Of a DNA stretch of 45,950 nucleotides, positions 18,580-25,606 are shown in pieces. Below the pieces are notes generated by a model that saw only the letters and a program-made list of their open reading frames with translations, did not search any database and was not told the DNA's origin. The number at the start of each line of letters is the position of its first letter. The first letter of the stretch is position 1. The DNA is from Acidobacteriota bacterium (GTDB lineage Bacteria > Acidobacteriota > Vicinamibacteria > Vicinamibacterales > UBA2999). The translations under genes were made by a program, and so were the position numbers. The stretch is taken from positions 1 to 45,950 of the forward strand of contig JAKFXY010000063.1 of assembly GCA_021731165.1 (NCBI GenBank), written 5' to 3'.

Positions 18580-18972
18580 CTACTCGGCCGCGTGTGGCCC
18601 TGTGCCCCGGACGGCGCGGACGGCGTCTTCCGCGTTCTTCGTCGCGTCGGCGACGAGCTCCTGACCCTGCCGAAGCGCGTCACGGTACCCCGCCTTGCCC
18701 TGCTCGACGGCGTGGCCGAGCCGCTCGCCGAACACGAGGGCCTTGTCTCGCCCACGCTCGACCACCTCGGCGATTCGGGATCCCTGCTCGTTCAACAGTT
18801 CGCGGCCCTTGTCAGCGGCGCGGCGGCCTCGCTGTGTGAGGAAGGCTCGCGTGTCTCGACCCGTCGTGGGTGCGAACAGCAGGGCGATCGCGGTTCCGGC
18901 AATGGCTCCGCATGCAAAGGCGAAGACGGTGCCGGCCCCATGCATCGATTCGTTCGAGTTCTGATGGTTCAT
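18580..18972 (-). CDS. YtxH-like membrane-anchored stress protein
   Basis: 130 residues. The start at 18972 is fixed by GAGGAG six bases upstream, although the frame stays open to 19506. An N-terminal membrane segment ('VFAFACGAIAGTAIALLFAPTTGRDTR' region) is followed by a helical tail of about 85 residues rich in Glu, Arg and Ala with heptad character ('RGRRAADKGRELLNEQ'). 'LLFAPTTGRDTR' is the hallmark of the YtxH family (general-stress or gas-vesicle-like small proteins of unknown mechanism). It is divergent from the lmo0937-like gene, with a sigma-54 promoter for each in the shared gap. Confidence 0.85.
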   Translation of the reverse strand: MNHQNSNESMHGAGTVFAFACGAIAGTAIALLFAPTTGRDTRAFLTQRGRRAADKGRELLNEQGSRIAEVVERGRDKALVFGERLGHAVEQGKAGYRDALRQGQELVADATKNAEDAVRAVRGTGPHAAE

Positions 18973-19031
18973 ACAGTGCTCCTCGGATTCGGATGCGATA
19001 CGTGCTGGAGAGCGCTCTGCCGAAATCCGGG

Positions 19032-19048
19032 AGCACGCCGCGTGCCAA
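19032..19048 (-). promoter_or_regulatory. Sigma-54 promoter of the ytxH-like gene
   Basis: The minus strand reads TGGCACG-CGGC-GTGC-T, with GG and GC 12 bases apart. Only the first T of the -12 box deviates. Predicted transcription start is near 19021, 49 bases before the ATG. The -24 box lies back-to-back with that of the divergent promoter at 19066. Confidence 0.6.
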
Positions 19049-19065
19049 GAGCACTGGTCACTCGC

Positions 19066-19082
19066 CTGGCACGAGGAATGCT
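19066..19082 (+). promoter_or_regulatory. Sigma-54 promoter of the lmo0937-like operon
   Basis: CTGGCACG-AGGA-ATGC-T; the GG/GC spacing is correct and only one position of the consensus YTGGCACGrN3TTGCW differs. Predicted transcription start is about 19093, 30 bases before the ATG with its AAGGAG site. Confidence 0.65.
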
Positions 19083-19122
19083 CGAACGAACAAGGTGCGT
19101 TGCTCACTATAAGGAGAACCGA

Positions 19123-19492
<370 letters not shown>

Positions 19493-19516
19493 CGGCCCGG
19501 TCCCATCAGCCGCGTG

Positions 19517-19538
19517 GCGACGTCGCGACGACGTCGTC
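19517..19538. terminator. Back-to-back palindromes between convergent genes
   Basis: GCGACGTCGC (19517-19526) is followed at once by GACGACGTCGTC (19527-19538), both perfect palindromes, 25 bases after a stop codon and upstream of a convergent gene end. There is no T-tract, so a factor-independent terminator is uncertain; it could also be a protein-binding site. Confidence 0.3.
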
Positions 19539-19655
19539 ACGACATTGCGCGGCGGGGTCTCGAGCGGCGCTCCGCTTCGCTGATCGCGGACGTCGCGCGG
19601 CGGAAGCCTACGTTACGTGCGATCAACGGCACGTCGATCTGTCAACGCCGTTACG

Positions 19656-20048
19656 TTATCGACGCCGCGCCGAGCCTACCAGCACACTCACCCCTCGACG
19701 CAGCCCAGACTCGATGGCGTGCAGCTCTCTCATCCCGGTATTCACGACCGTGTCCGCCGCGTTGCTCACGGCATCGACTGCGGCCATGGCGCGACGCGTG
19801 CGGAGTTCGATGCCGTGTACAAGTGTGCTGGTCCGGTGAACTGCCGAGTGGAGCTCTGCTATCAACTCACGGATCTCGTTTCCGAGCAGCCGTGCGTCCG
19901 GTTCAAGACCCACCGCCGCCTGTGAAACGCGCGCCATCGCGCGTCTCAACCACATGGCTACTGCGGCAAGGATGACGACTTGCACGATGGCGAGGCCCGC
20001 GAGAATTCCGAGGAAGGCGTTGGTGGTATCGAGTTGAGGAATCTCCAT
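19656..20048 (-). CDS. Small membrane protein, DUF948-like
   Basis: 130 residues from the ATG at 20048 (AAAGGG nine bases upstream; a GTG six codons earlier is also possible). One membrane segment ('AFLGILAGLAIVQVVILAAVAMWL') is followed by a long amphipathic helix region ('RLLGNEIRELIAELHSAVHRTSTLVHGIEL') likely to form a coiled coil. The layout is that of DUF948/YtxG-type proteins, which often accompany YtxH genes, as here. Function is unknown. It is divergent from csbD, with sigma-54 promoters for both in the gap. Confidence 0.7.
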   Translation of the reverse strand: MEIPQLDTTNAFLGILAGLAIVQVVILAAVAMWLRRAMARVSQAAVGLEPDARLLGNEIRELIAELHSAVHRTSTLVHGIELRTRRAMAAVDAVSNAADTVVNTGMRELHAIESGLRRGVSVLVGSARRR

Positions 20049-20098
20049 GTGGTGACACCCTTTCACGAGTGACTCTTACGACGGTTGATCCAACACGG

Positions 20099-20115
20099 AG
20101 CAACGCACATGCCAC
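20099..20115 (-). promoter_or_regulatory. Sigma-54 promoter of the DUF948-like gene
   Basis: The minus strand reads TGGCATG-TGCG-TTGC-T: a perfect -12 box, one mismatch in the -24 box and exact spacing. Predicted transcription start is near 20088, 40 bases before the ATG. Confidence 0.55.
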
Positions 20116-20231
20116 ATAGACGACGAGGGGGAGGAGAGGCATTGTCGAGCAAGGTCGGCACGCGTCATTCTTGCGGCGAGCGTCTGTAAGAACTTCAAGT
20201 CGGCCGCCAAGTCGTGACCGTTCGGGCCACG

Positions 20232-20249
20232 CACGGCGTGCACGCCGTG
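20232..20249. promoter_or_regulatory. 18-base perfect palindrome overlapping the csbD -24 box
   Basis: CACGGCGTGCACGCCGTG is fully self-complementary and its right end overlaps the TGGCACG -24 box of the next entry. A protein bound here would cover the RpoN contact, so it is more likely a repressor site than an upstream activator site. Confidence 0.45.
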
Positions 20250-20263
20250 GCACGATTGCTGCT
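20247..20263 (+). promoter_or_regulatory. Sigma-54 promoter of csbD
   Basis: TGGCACG-ATTG-CTGC-T: a perfect -24 box, one mismatch in the -12 box, GG (20249-20250) to GC (20261-20262) at the correct distance. Predicted transcription start is near 20274, giving a leader of about 83 bases that contains a 12-base palindrome. Confidence 0.6.
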
Positions 20264-20323
20264 CCCCCTTGGCCGTCGCTCTCGGCACCGGACGCACTAT
20301 TTCGAGCGTTCGTTCATTTCACG

Positions 20324-20335
20324 AAGTGATCACTT
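20324..20335. promoter_or_regulatory. 12-base palindrome in the csbD leader
   Basis: AAGTGATCACTT is perfectly symmetric, 21 bases before the csbD ATG, in an AT-richer patch than its surroundings. TCAC and GTGA flank it one and two bases out. It could be an operator; nothing more is visible. Confidence 0.35.
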
Positions 20336-20356
20336 ATGTGACGGAGGAAATGGCTC

Positions 20357-20587
20357 ATGAACACCGACATTCTTGCGGGGCAGTGGAAGCAGCTCAAGGG
20401 TACGGCGAAGACCCAGTGGGCGAAGTTGACGGATGACGACCTGATGCACGCTGAAGGTGACTACGACAAGCTCGTCGGGTCGATTCAGAAGCGGTACGGG
20501 TACGCGCGCGGGCGTGCTGAAGAGGAAGTCAACGCCTGGTTGGAAACCTCGCCCCTCAGCGGAACGGATTGGCAGGAGGCCCGCTGA
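20357..20587 (+). CDS. CsbD-family stress protein
   Basis: 76 residues, the usual size. GGAGG sits nine bases before the ATG. 'MNTDILAGQWKQLKGTAKTQWAKLTDDDL' and 'GDYDKLVGSIQKRYGYARGRAEEEV' are the classical CsbD/YjbJ pattern: a small, highly charged helical protein induced by general stress in many bacteria. The molecular role is not known in any species. In Bacillus csbD belongs to the sigma-B regulon; here the only recognisable promoter is sigma-54-like, which is unusual. Confidence 0.93.
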   Translation: MNTDILAGQWKQLKGTAKTQWAKLTDDDLMHAEGDYDKLVGSIQKRYGYARGRAEEEVNAWLETSPLSGTDWQEAR

Positions 20588-20644
20588 TATCGTCCTGATC
20601 GGTCAGGCGCGGGCGGTGCGAGGTGCACCGGCCGCGCCTGTCAG

Positions 20645-20860
20645 TCAGTAGTCCCGCTTTCGGCCGAGGACCAGCATCCCGATGCCCGCGGCAATGGCCG
20701 CGCCGCCAATGACGGGTGGAAGCGGGACGCGGTTGGTTTCCTCCGTTGTGACCTCGAGCGGGCCCGCGTCGATCAGGGTCTTCTCGTTCGTGTACTGGAA
20801 ACCACCGTACGCAACGCTTATGACACCAAGCACAATCAACAGGGCCGCAAGAATTCTCAC
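20645..20860 (-). CDS. Small two-segment membrane protein
   Basis: 71 residues from a GTG at 20860, chosen because AAAGGAG lies six bases before it; the frame continues open to 20920 without a ribosome site. Two membrane segments ('RILAALLIVLGVISVAYGGF' and 'VIGGAAIAAGIGMLVLG') flank a short exposed part, 'NEKTLIDAGPLEVTTEETN'. I recognise the 'EKxIDxGPLxVT ... PLPPVxGG' pattern from uncharacterised small membrane proteins (DUF3185-like in shape). It is convergent with csbD and has its own sigma-54-like promoter upstream. Confidence 0.75.
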   Translation of the reverse strand: MRILAALLIVLGVISVAYGGFQYTNEKTLIDAGPLEVTTEETNRVPLPPVIGGAAIAAGIGMLVLGRKRDY

Positions 20861-20938
20861 GCGTTTCTCCTTTGCTGGGCGGCGGGCAATGAGCGACAGG
20901 CCGCCGTGCTCAGTCATCACCGGAGCATCTCGTTCAGG

Positions 20939-20955
20939 AGCAACGCGTGTACCAG
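20939..20955 (-). promoter_or_regulatory. Sigma-54-like promoter of the small membrane protein gene
   Basis: The minus strand reads TGGTACA-CGCG-TTGC-T: a perfect -12 box, two mismatches in the -24 box, correct GG/GC spacing. Predicted transcription start is near 20928, 68 bases before the GTG. It is the weakest of the small-gene set. Confidence 0.45.
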
Positions 20956-21111
20956 GCTGTCAGTGCGGCTCGTCGGTCCGGCTTTCGGCCGGCGGCGCTG
21001 GACGTGCGAGCTTGAGTCGATCGCGAGCGCAGGACGAATCAACGCGGCATGCCTCGTGCACGCCGGACATCAGCAGACGCGAACGTCATGACGTCAGGCG
21101 AACGATGCTAA

Positions 21112-21249
21112 AGCGCTCGATGTAGACGTCAAGGACGAGCCGGGAAGTTTGGTGCGGGCGCCGGTATCGGCGCCATCATCGGCGGCACTCTTGGAGGCAA
21201 GAAGGGCTGCTCTTTCCAGTCTTTCCAGATTGCCTATCGGGGTCGCTGA
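21112..21249 (+). pseudogene. Glycine-zipper protein remnant
   Basis: This frame has no usable start codon after the stop at 21109 but encodes 'FGAGAGIGAIIGGTLGGKKG', a glycine-zipper membrane motif typical of 17-kDa-antigen-like or YMGG-type envelope proteins. Its TGA overlaps the ATG of the following small frame (TGATG). I read it as the remains of a gene that lost its 5' part. The surrounding 750-base gap (20861-21612) holds no intact gene. Confidence 0.35.
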
Positions 21250-21437
21250 TGACGAGCACCACGCGCGGGTCCGCGCGGGCGTTCCGCGCGACCTGCGCGA
21301 CAGTTGAAGCCTTTCCCTCCAGCCCACCTCCGTGGACACCGGTCCATGCTTCATGGATCTCTTTGCCGAAGAGGTCTCTTGAATCTCTACCGCCGCAAAC
21401 TGTGACAGGTGCAAGGCTTACGACGCAAATCGAGTAG
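21249..21437 (+). pseudogene. Decayed '[12 protein letters not shown]' paralogue
   Basis: The 62-codon frame contains 'VEAFPSSPPPWTPVHAS', which lines up with '[15 protein letters not shown]' of the gene at 19283 with a few substitutions. The rest has no recognisable character. It probably derives from the same small-protein family and has degenerated; it could also still be translated by coupling to the preceding frame. Confidence 0.3.
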
Positions 21438-21612
21438 GGATGCTGATGCCGGATGGCTCGGGCCCGAGGCACGGGTCCACAGTAGTCAGACTTCTCGGCG
21501 TGAGGGAGGGCCTATATTCCGTAACCCGTATTGCGGAGGGCGCGTGGACATGGTACCTTCCCAAAGCGCGCGTCGCGCCGATTCATGACAGAGAGGCACA
21601 TCTGAGCGAAAT
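21438..21612. other. Upstream region of the catabolic cluster, no gene seen
   Basis: This stretch precedes the first gene of the 13-kb cluster. It contains a relatively AT-rich spot (CTATATTCCG near 21511) that could be part of a vegetative promoter. I see no sigma-54 boxes with correct spacing, no riboswitch-like fold and no regulator gene. Confidence 0.3.
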
Positions 21613-22497
21613 ATGAGGGCATTTGACGTCGTCACTGCCAAGGACTCCCGCCATGCCGTCGCGCTGCTGGCCGAGCACGCCCCGACCGCCAAGGTCATCG
21701 CGGGCGGCACCGATCTGCTGGCCGACCTGAAGTTCTCCTCGCATGGCCCGGCCATGGTGGTCGACATCTCACGTGTCGAGGACCTGAAGGCCATCACGAT
21801 CACCGATGAGGGGCTCAGTATCGGCGCGCTGGTTACCCACACGGCAATCATGCGCTCACCGATCATCAACGACATGTTTCCGGCGCTGGTTCATGCGGCG
21901 CACACGATCGGCGCCGTGCAAACCAGGAATCTCGGCACGCTGGGCGGTAACCTGGTCACCGGCGTGCCGTCCATGGACAGCGGTCCCACGCTGATGGCGC
22001 TCGAGGCCATCATCGTGATCCTGTCGCCGGCCGGCCGGCGACAAGTGCCGATGGCCGAGTTCTTTCTCGGCCCCCGCAAGACCGTGCTCAAGCCGGATGA
22101 ACTGCTCGCGGAGATCCTCATTCCCAAGCAGAACCTGGGCAAGCCGACGCATTTCCTGAAGTTCGGGCTCCGTAAAGGACAGGCGCTGGCGCTTGTCAGC
22201 GCGGCGGCGAGTGTCTGGGTGGATGTCGATACGCAGATCTGTTCCGCGCCCAGGATTTCACTTGGCGCGGTGGCGCCAACAGTGATTCGCGCGCCGAAAG
22301 CCGAAGCGCATCTGGACGGCCGTCCGTTGACGGCAGATGCCATGGCCGAAGCCGGCCGTATCGCGGCAAGCGAGGCGAAGCCTATCAGTGACTTCCGTGC
22401 CTCCGCCGGGTACCGGCGGGAATTGGTTGCGGTTCTCACCAAGCGCGCGCTGGAAGGCGCGTACGAGCTGGCCAAGACGAAGCGACGGGGGGCATAG
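21613..22497 (+). CDS. Molybdenum hydroxylase FAD subunit (NdhF-like)
   Basis: 294 residues, the size of CoxM/NdhF-type FAD subunits. The FAD-binding motifs are 'VIAGGTDLLADLKF' near residue 30 and 'TRNLGTLGGNLVTG' near 106. The C-terminal part is the CO-dehydrogenase flavoprotein domain ('FLKFGLRKGQALALVSAAA'). It passes electrons from the iron-sulphur subunit to an external acceptor. It is the first gene of a tight set (one base to the next gene) in the order FAD, 2Fe-2S, Mo-large, Mo-medium, which is also the NdhF-S-L-M order of nicotinate dehydrogenase as I remember it. No strong ribosome site is seen before the ATG. Confidence 0.92.
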   Translation: MRAFDVVTAKDSRHAVALLAEHAPTAKVIAGGTDLLADLKFSSHGPAMVVDISRVEDLKAITITDEGLSIGALVTHTAIMRSPIINDMFPALVHAAHTIGAVQTRNLGTLGGNLVTGVPSMDSGPTLMALEAIIVILSPAGRRQVPMAEFFLGPRKTVLKPDELLAEILIPKQNLGKPTHFLKFGLRKGQALALVSAAASVWVDVDTQICSAPRISLGAVAPTVIRAPKAEAHLDGRPLTADAMAEAGRIAASEAKPISDFRASAGYRRELVAVLTKRALEGAYELAKTKRRGA

Positions 22498-22498
22498 G

Positions 22499-22987
22499 AT
22501 GGCGAAGGTTACGATTACGGTCAACGGTGAGGCGCGGACGGTATCCGTACCGCCGGAGACGACGCTGCTCAAGCTGCTGCGAGAGCATCTGAACCTGACC
22601 GGCGCCAAGCTCGGGTGCGATGTGGGCGACTGCGGTGCCTGCACCGTGATCGTGAATGGCAAGTCCGTCAATTCGTGCCTGATGCTCGCCAGCCAGGTGG
22701 ACGGTTTCGACGTCCTGACGATTGAAGGGTTGGCAACCACCGACCAGTTGCACCCGCTTCAGACCGCATTCGAGGAGAAGGGCTCGCTGCAGTGCGGGTT
22801 TTGTGGTCCGGGCGTCATCATGTCGGCCAAGGCGCTGCTCGATGAGGAACCCGATCCGAGCGTCGAGCGAATCCGCGACGCGCTTGCTGGAAATCTGTGC
22901 CGGTGCACCGGCTACTCCAAGATGATCGAGGCGGTTCAGGCCGTCGCGAACTCTGTAAACAGCCACCCGTCGGTGAAGTCCGCGTAA
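22499..22987 (+). CDS. Molybdenum hydroxylase 2Fe-2S subunit (NdhS-like)
   Basis: 162 residues. Two [2Fe-2S] clusters are fully marked. The plant-ferredoxin type uses Cys40, Cys45, Cys48 and Cys60 ('GCDVGDCGACTV'), and the helical type uses Cys99, Cys102, Cys134 and Cys136 ('QCGFCGPG', 'CRCTGY'). It carries electrons from the molybdenum centre to FAD. The ATG at 22499 starts one base after the FAD-subunit stop; the frame is open upstream but that part overlaps the FAD gene. Length and residues are normal for the family. Confidence 0.95.
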   Translation: MAKVTITVNGEARTVSVPPETTLLKLLREHLNLTGAKLGCDVGDCGACTVIVNGKSVNSCLMLASQVDGFDVLTIEGLATTDQLHPLQTAFEEKGSLQCGFCGPGVIMSAKALLDEEPDPSVERIRDALAGNLCRCTGYSKMIEAVQAVANSVNSHPSVKSA

Positions 22988-23009
22988 CTCGAGCGGAAGG
23001 ACACGAACC

Positions 23010-24410
23010 ATGGAAAAGAAAACGGTCGTCGCCGAGAAATCAGCTCCGGCTCAGGCATTGCTGGAATCGGTGGAGTTGGAACTGCTTCGCGCGCCGGCGC
23101 TGGCGCCGCTGTCACCCCTCCCGCTCGAGGTCCTGGTTCCGGAAGCCCGCCAGCAAACCCCAGCTGTCGGCCAGCGGGCGACGCGGCCTGACGGCCGGCT
23201 GCACGGCCTCGGTCAGACCAAGTTCATCGATGATTTCTATTTGCCCGGGATGCTCTTCGCCAAGATCAAGCGGGCCGGTGTTGCGTCGGCGCGTATCGTG
23301 AGCATCGACACGAAGGAAGCCGAAGCGATGCCGGGGGTGGTGGCGGTTCTCACCGGCGCCGAGATTCCCTGTAATTCGTTCGGCCCCTCATTGAAGGATC
23401 AGCCGGTGCTCGCCGACACGCGCGTGTTCCACGCTGGCGATGGCGTTGCGGCGGTAGCGGCCGTGACCGAGCAGATTGCCGCCGAGGCGATCGAGAAGAT
23501 CAAGGTCGAGTACGAAATGCTGACGCCGGTCCTCGATCCACTCGAATCGCTGAAGCTGGAAACGCCAGGGCTGCACGCGCCAAACCCCAACATCTACGGT
23601 CACAAGGTCATCAAGAAGGGCGACATCGCCAAGGGATTCGCAGAGTCCGACCACATCTTTGAACGCACGTTCCGTACCCAGATGGTCGAGCACGTTCCCC
23701 TGGAGCCCCATGCGTCGGTGGCGACATGGGATGCCAACGGCCGCGTCACGATCTATTCCACGCTCGGGCGGATTACGCTCGGTCGTTCGGACGTGGCGCG
23801 CACCCTCGGCATCCCGATGAGCCGCGTGCGCATGATTAGCACGATCGTCGGCGGGAATTTCGGGGGCAAGAACGAGATCACGACCGAGCCGGTCGTGGCG
23901 CTGCTGTCGAAGAAGACGGGCCGGCCGGTCAAGTGCCTCTTCACGCGCCCGGACGAGTTCATCTCGTCTACGACGCGACATCCGCTCATCATGGATTACA
24001 AGACCGGCGTCAGCAAGGAAGGCAAGATTCTGGCGCGCCAGATTCGCCTGGTGCTCGACGGCGGCGCGTACTGCTCCTGGAGCGAGACGACACTCGGCAA
24101 GGCCTGCATTCTCTCGGCGGGCCCGTACAACATCGAGAACCTCTACGCGGAGGCATTTGTCGTCTACACGAACAAGACGATGACCGGTGCGATGCGAGGG
24201 TTCGGCGCACCTCAGGTGTGCTTCGCCTACGAATCGCAGATGGATGACATCGCGACCGCACTCAAGATCGATCCGATGGAGATTCGGCTCCTCAACGCGT
24301 TCACGAACGGGTCGCTCAGTCCCACTGGCCAGACGCTGCACAGCGTGGTCGTCAAAGAAACGCTGATTCAGGCAGCGCAGCGCTTCGGCTGGAACGGGGC
24401 GCCGTCATGA
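23010..24410 (+). CDS. Molybdenum hydroxylase large Mo subunit, N-terminal half (NdhL-like)
   Basis: 466 residues, against about 750-780 for an unsplit subunit. After a 55-residue variable extension come the aldehyde oxidase/xanthine dehydrogenase a/b hammerhead domain ('GLGQTKFIDDFYLPGMLFAKI') and the first molybdopterin-binding domain ('VEHVPLEPHASVATW', 'GRITLGRSDVARTLG', 'VGGNFGGKNEITTEP', 'GAMRGFGAPQ'). It stops at 'RFGWNGAPS', where the fused enzymes continue. The stop overlaps the start of the next gene (ATGA), giving two proteins of about 50 and 36 kDa. This matches NdhL/NdhM of nicotinate dehydrogenase in size and split site, from memory. A one-base error in the assembly would also create it. 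Confidence 0.9.
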   Translation: MEKKTVVAEKSAPAQALLESVELELLRAPALAPLSPLPLEVLVPEARQQTPAVGQRATRPDGRLHGLGQTKFIDDFYLPGMLFAKIKRAGVASARIVSIDTKEAEAMPGVVAVLTGAEIPCNSFGPSLKDQPVLADTRVFHAGDGVAAVAAVTEQIAAEAIEKIKVEYEMLTPVLDPLESLKLETPGLHAPNPNIYGHKVIKKGDIAKGFAESDHIFERTFRTQMVEHVPLEPHASVATWDANGRVTIYSTLGRITLGRSDVARTLGIPMSRVRMISTIVGGNFGGKNEITTEPVVALLSKKTGRPVKCLFTRPDEFISSTTRHPLIMDYKTGVSKEGKILARQIRLVLDGGAYCSWSETTLGKACILSAGPYNIENLYAEAFVVYTNKTMTGAMRGFGAPQVCFAYESQMDDIATALKIDPMEIRLLNAFTNGSLSPTGQTLHSVVVKETLIQAAQRFGWNGAPS

Positions 24411-25426
24411 AGCGTCGCGGACGCGGCATCGCCTGCATGTGGTATCCGATCGGCTTCACGGCGTCGGCCAATCCGAGTGCCGCGGTCGTGAAGGTCAATG
24501 AGGACGGCACCGCCACGCTCCTGACCGGCACGGTGGAGACGGGCCAGGGCTCCTTGACCGTACTGGCCCAGATCGCGGCGCAGGCGCTCGGCATCGCCAC
24601 TGACGACGTGCACGTCGTTTCGGCCGATACCGACACGACTCCCATGGACACCGGCGCGATCGCGAGCCGGACCACGTACGTGACCGGCAACGCCGTCATG
24701 CTCGCGGCCGAGAACGCCAAGAAGATCCTGTTCGAGGTAGCTGCACCCCTGTTGGGTGTTGAACCGGCACACCTCGAAGCGAAGGATCACAAGATTCAGG
24801 TCAAGGGCTTTCCGCAGCGCAACATGCACATCGGCGACGTCGCGGAGCACGCTCGTGGTGTCAAGGGGACCCCGCCCATCGGGAGCGCGACCTTCAATCC
24901 GGCGGTGCTCAAGTTGGACCCGGAGACCGGACAGGGCAAGCCGTTTGCGACCTACGTCTATGCCACGCAGATTGCCGAGGTGGACGTGGACGACGAGACA
25001 GGCGAGGTGGAAGTGCTCCGCATCGTCGCGTCCCACGACTGCGGTGCGCCCATCAACCCGATGCTGGTCGAAGGCCAGGTCGAAGGCGGTATTTCGATGG
25101 GCGTCGGTTTCGCGCTGCAGGAGGAGATGCTCTTCGATTCCAGCGGCCGCCTGATCAACCCCAACCTTACCAACTACATCATGCCGACCTCGTTGGACAT
25201 GCCGTCGGTCGAGGTTGACATCGTGGACAGCTACGACGAGACGGGCCCCTTCGGCGCCAAGGGCGTTGGCGAGCCGACGTGTGTCTCGACGGCGGCGGCA
25301 ATCCTGAACGCCATACACAATGCGGTCGGCGTGCGCGTGACCTCGCTGCCAGCCACCGCTGAGAAGGTGTTTGCCGCGATCCAGGCAAAGCGCGCGCAGG
25401 AGGCGAAACTGGTCACAGCCGGCTAG
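24407..25426 (+). CDS. Molybdenum hydroxylase medium Mo subunit, C-terminal half (NdhM-like)
   Basis: 339 residues. It begins exactly where the preceding protein ends in fused homologues ('KRRGRGIACMWYPIGFTASANPSA'-type opening) and carries the second molybdopterin-binding domain. 'GTVETGQGSLTVLAQI' is the cofactor Q-loop, 'ASHDCGAPINP' and 'EGQVEGGISMGVGFALQEE' are conserved, and the Glu of 'GAKGVGEPT' is the catalytic base. Both halves have every expected motif, so the split enzyme should be active. Translation is coupled through ATGA. The substrate is unknown; family members hydroxylate purines, pyridines, quinolines and aldehydes. Confidence 0.92.
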   Translation: MKRRGRGIACMWYPIGFTASANPSAAVVKVNEDGTATLLTGTVETGQGSLTVLAQIAAQALGIATDDVHVVSADTDTTPMDTGAIASRTTYVTGNAVMLAAENAKKILFEVAAPLLGVEPAHLEAKDHKIQVKGFPQRNMHIGDVAEHARGVKGTPPIGSATFNPAVLKLDPETGQGKPFATYVYATQIAEVDVDDETGEVEVLRIVASHDCGAPINPMLVEGQVEGGISMGVGFALQEEMLFDSSGRLINPNLTNYIMPTSLDMPSVEVDIVDSYDETGPFGAKGVGEPTCVSTAAAILNAIHNAVGVRVTSLPATAEKVFAAIQAKRAQEAKLVTAG

Positions 25427-25606
25427 TCGCTCGCGCGGGCGGTGGTCGGGGCGCTCATCGTGCCGGAGTCGCCCGGAGAAGAAAAGAATAGGTAATTACG
25501 GTTATAGTTCGTTGCCCTTTCGGGGCGCCCACTCAGGGCGGAATCACTCACAACCAAGCGGTTCGCGTTTTCCTGCCGGCGTTACGGGCGGGACGGTGAC
25601 AGTCAC

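Noticed and set aside
18274-19122. The long upstream part of the frame that ends in the lmo0937-like gene
   Set aside because: It is antisense to ndvB and ytxH; the ribosome site, the sigma-54 promoter and the family length all place the start at 19123.
21044-21060. Plus-strand CGGCATG-N4-GTGC element
   Set aside because: Three mismatches and no intact gene follows; may be a relic with the glycine-zipper remnant, but cannot be supported.
21176-21472. 98-codon minus-strand frame
   Set aside because: No ribosome site or family likeness, and the opposite strand carries the more convincing SFPASDPP echo.
24400-24412. Frameshift pseudogene in the Mo subunit
   Set aside because: Not excluded, but both halves are fully motif-complete, the overlap is a regular ATGA, and the same split is known from nicotinate dehydrogenase, so two genes are the better reading.
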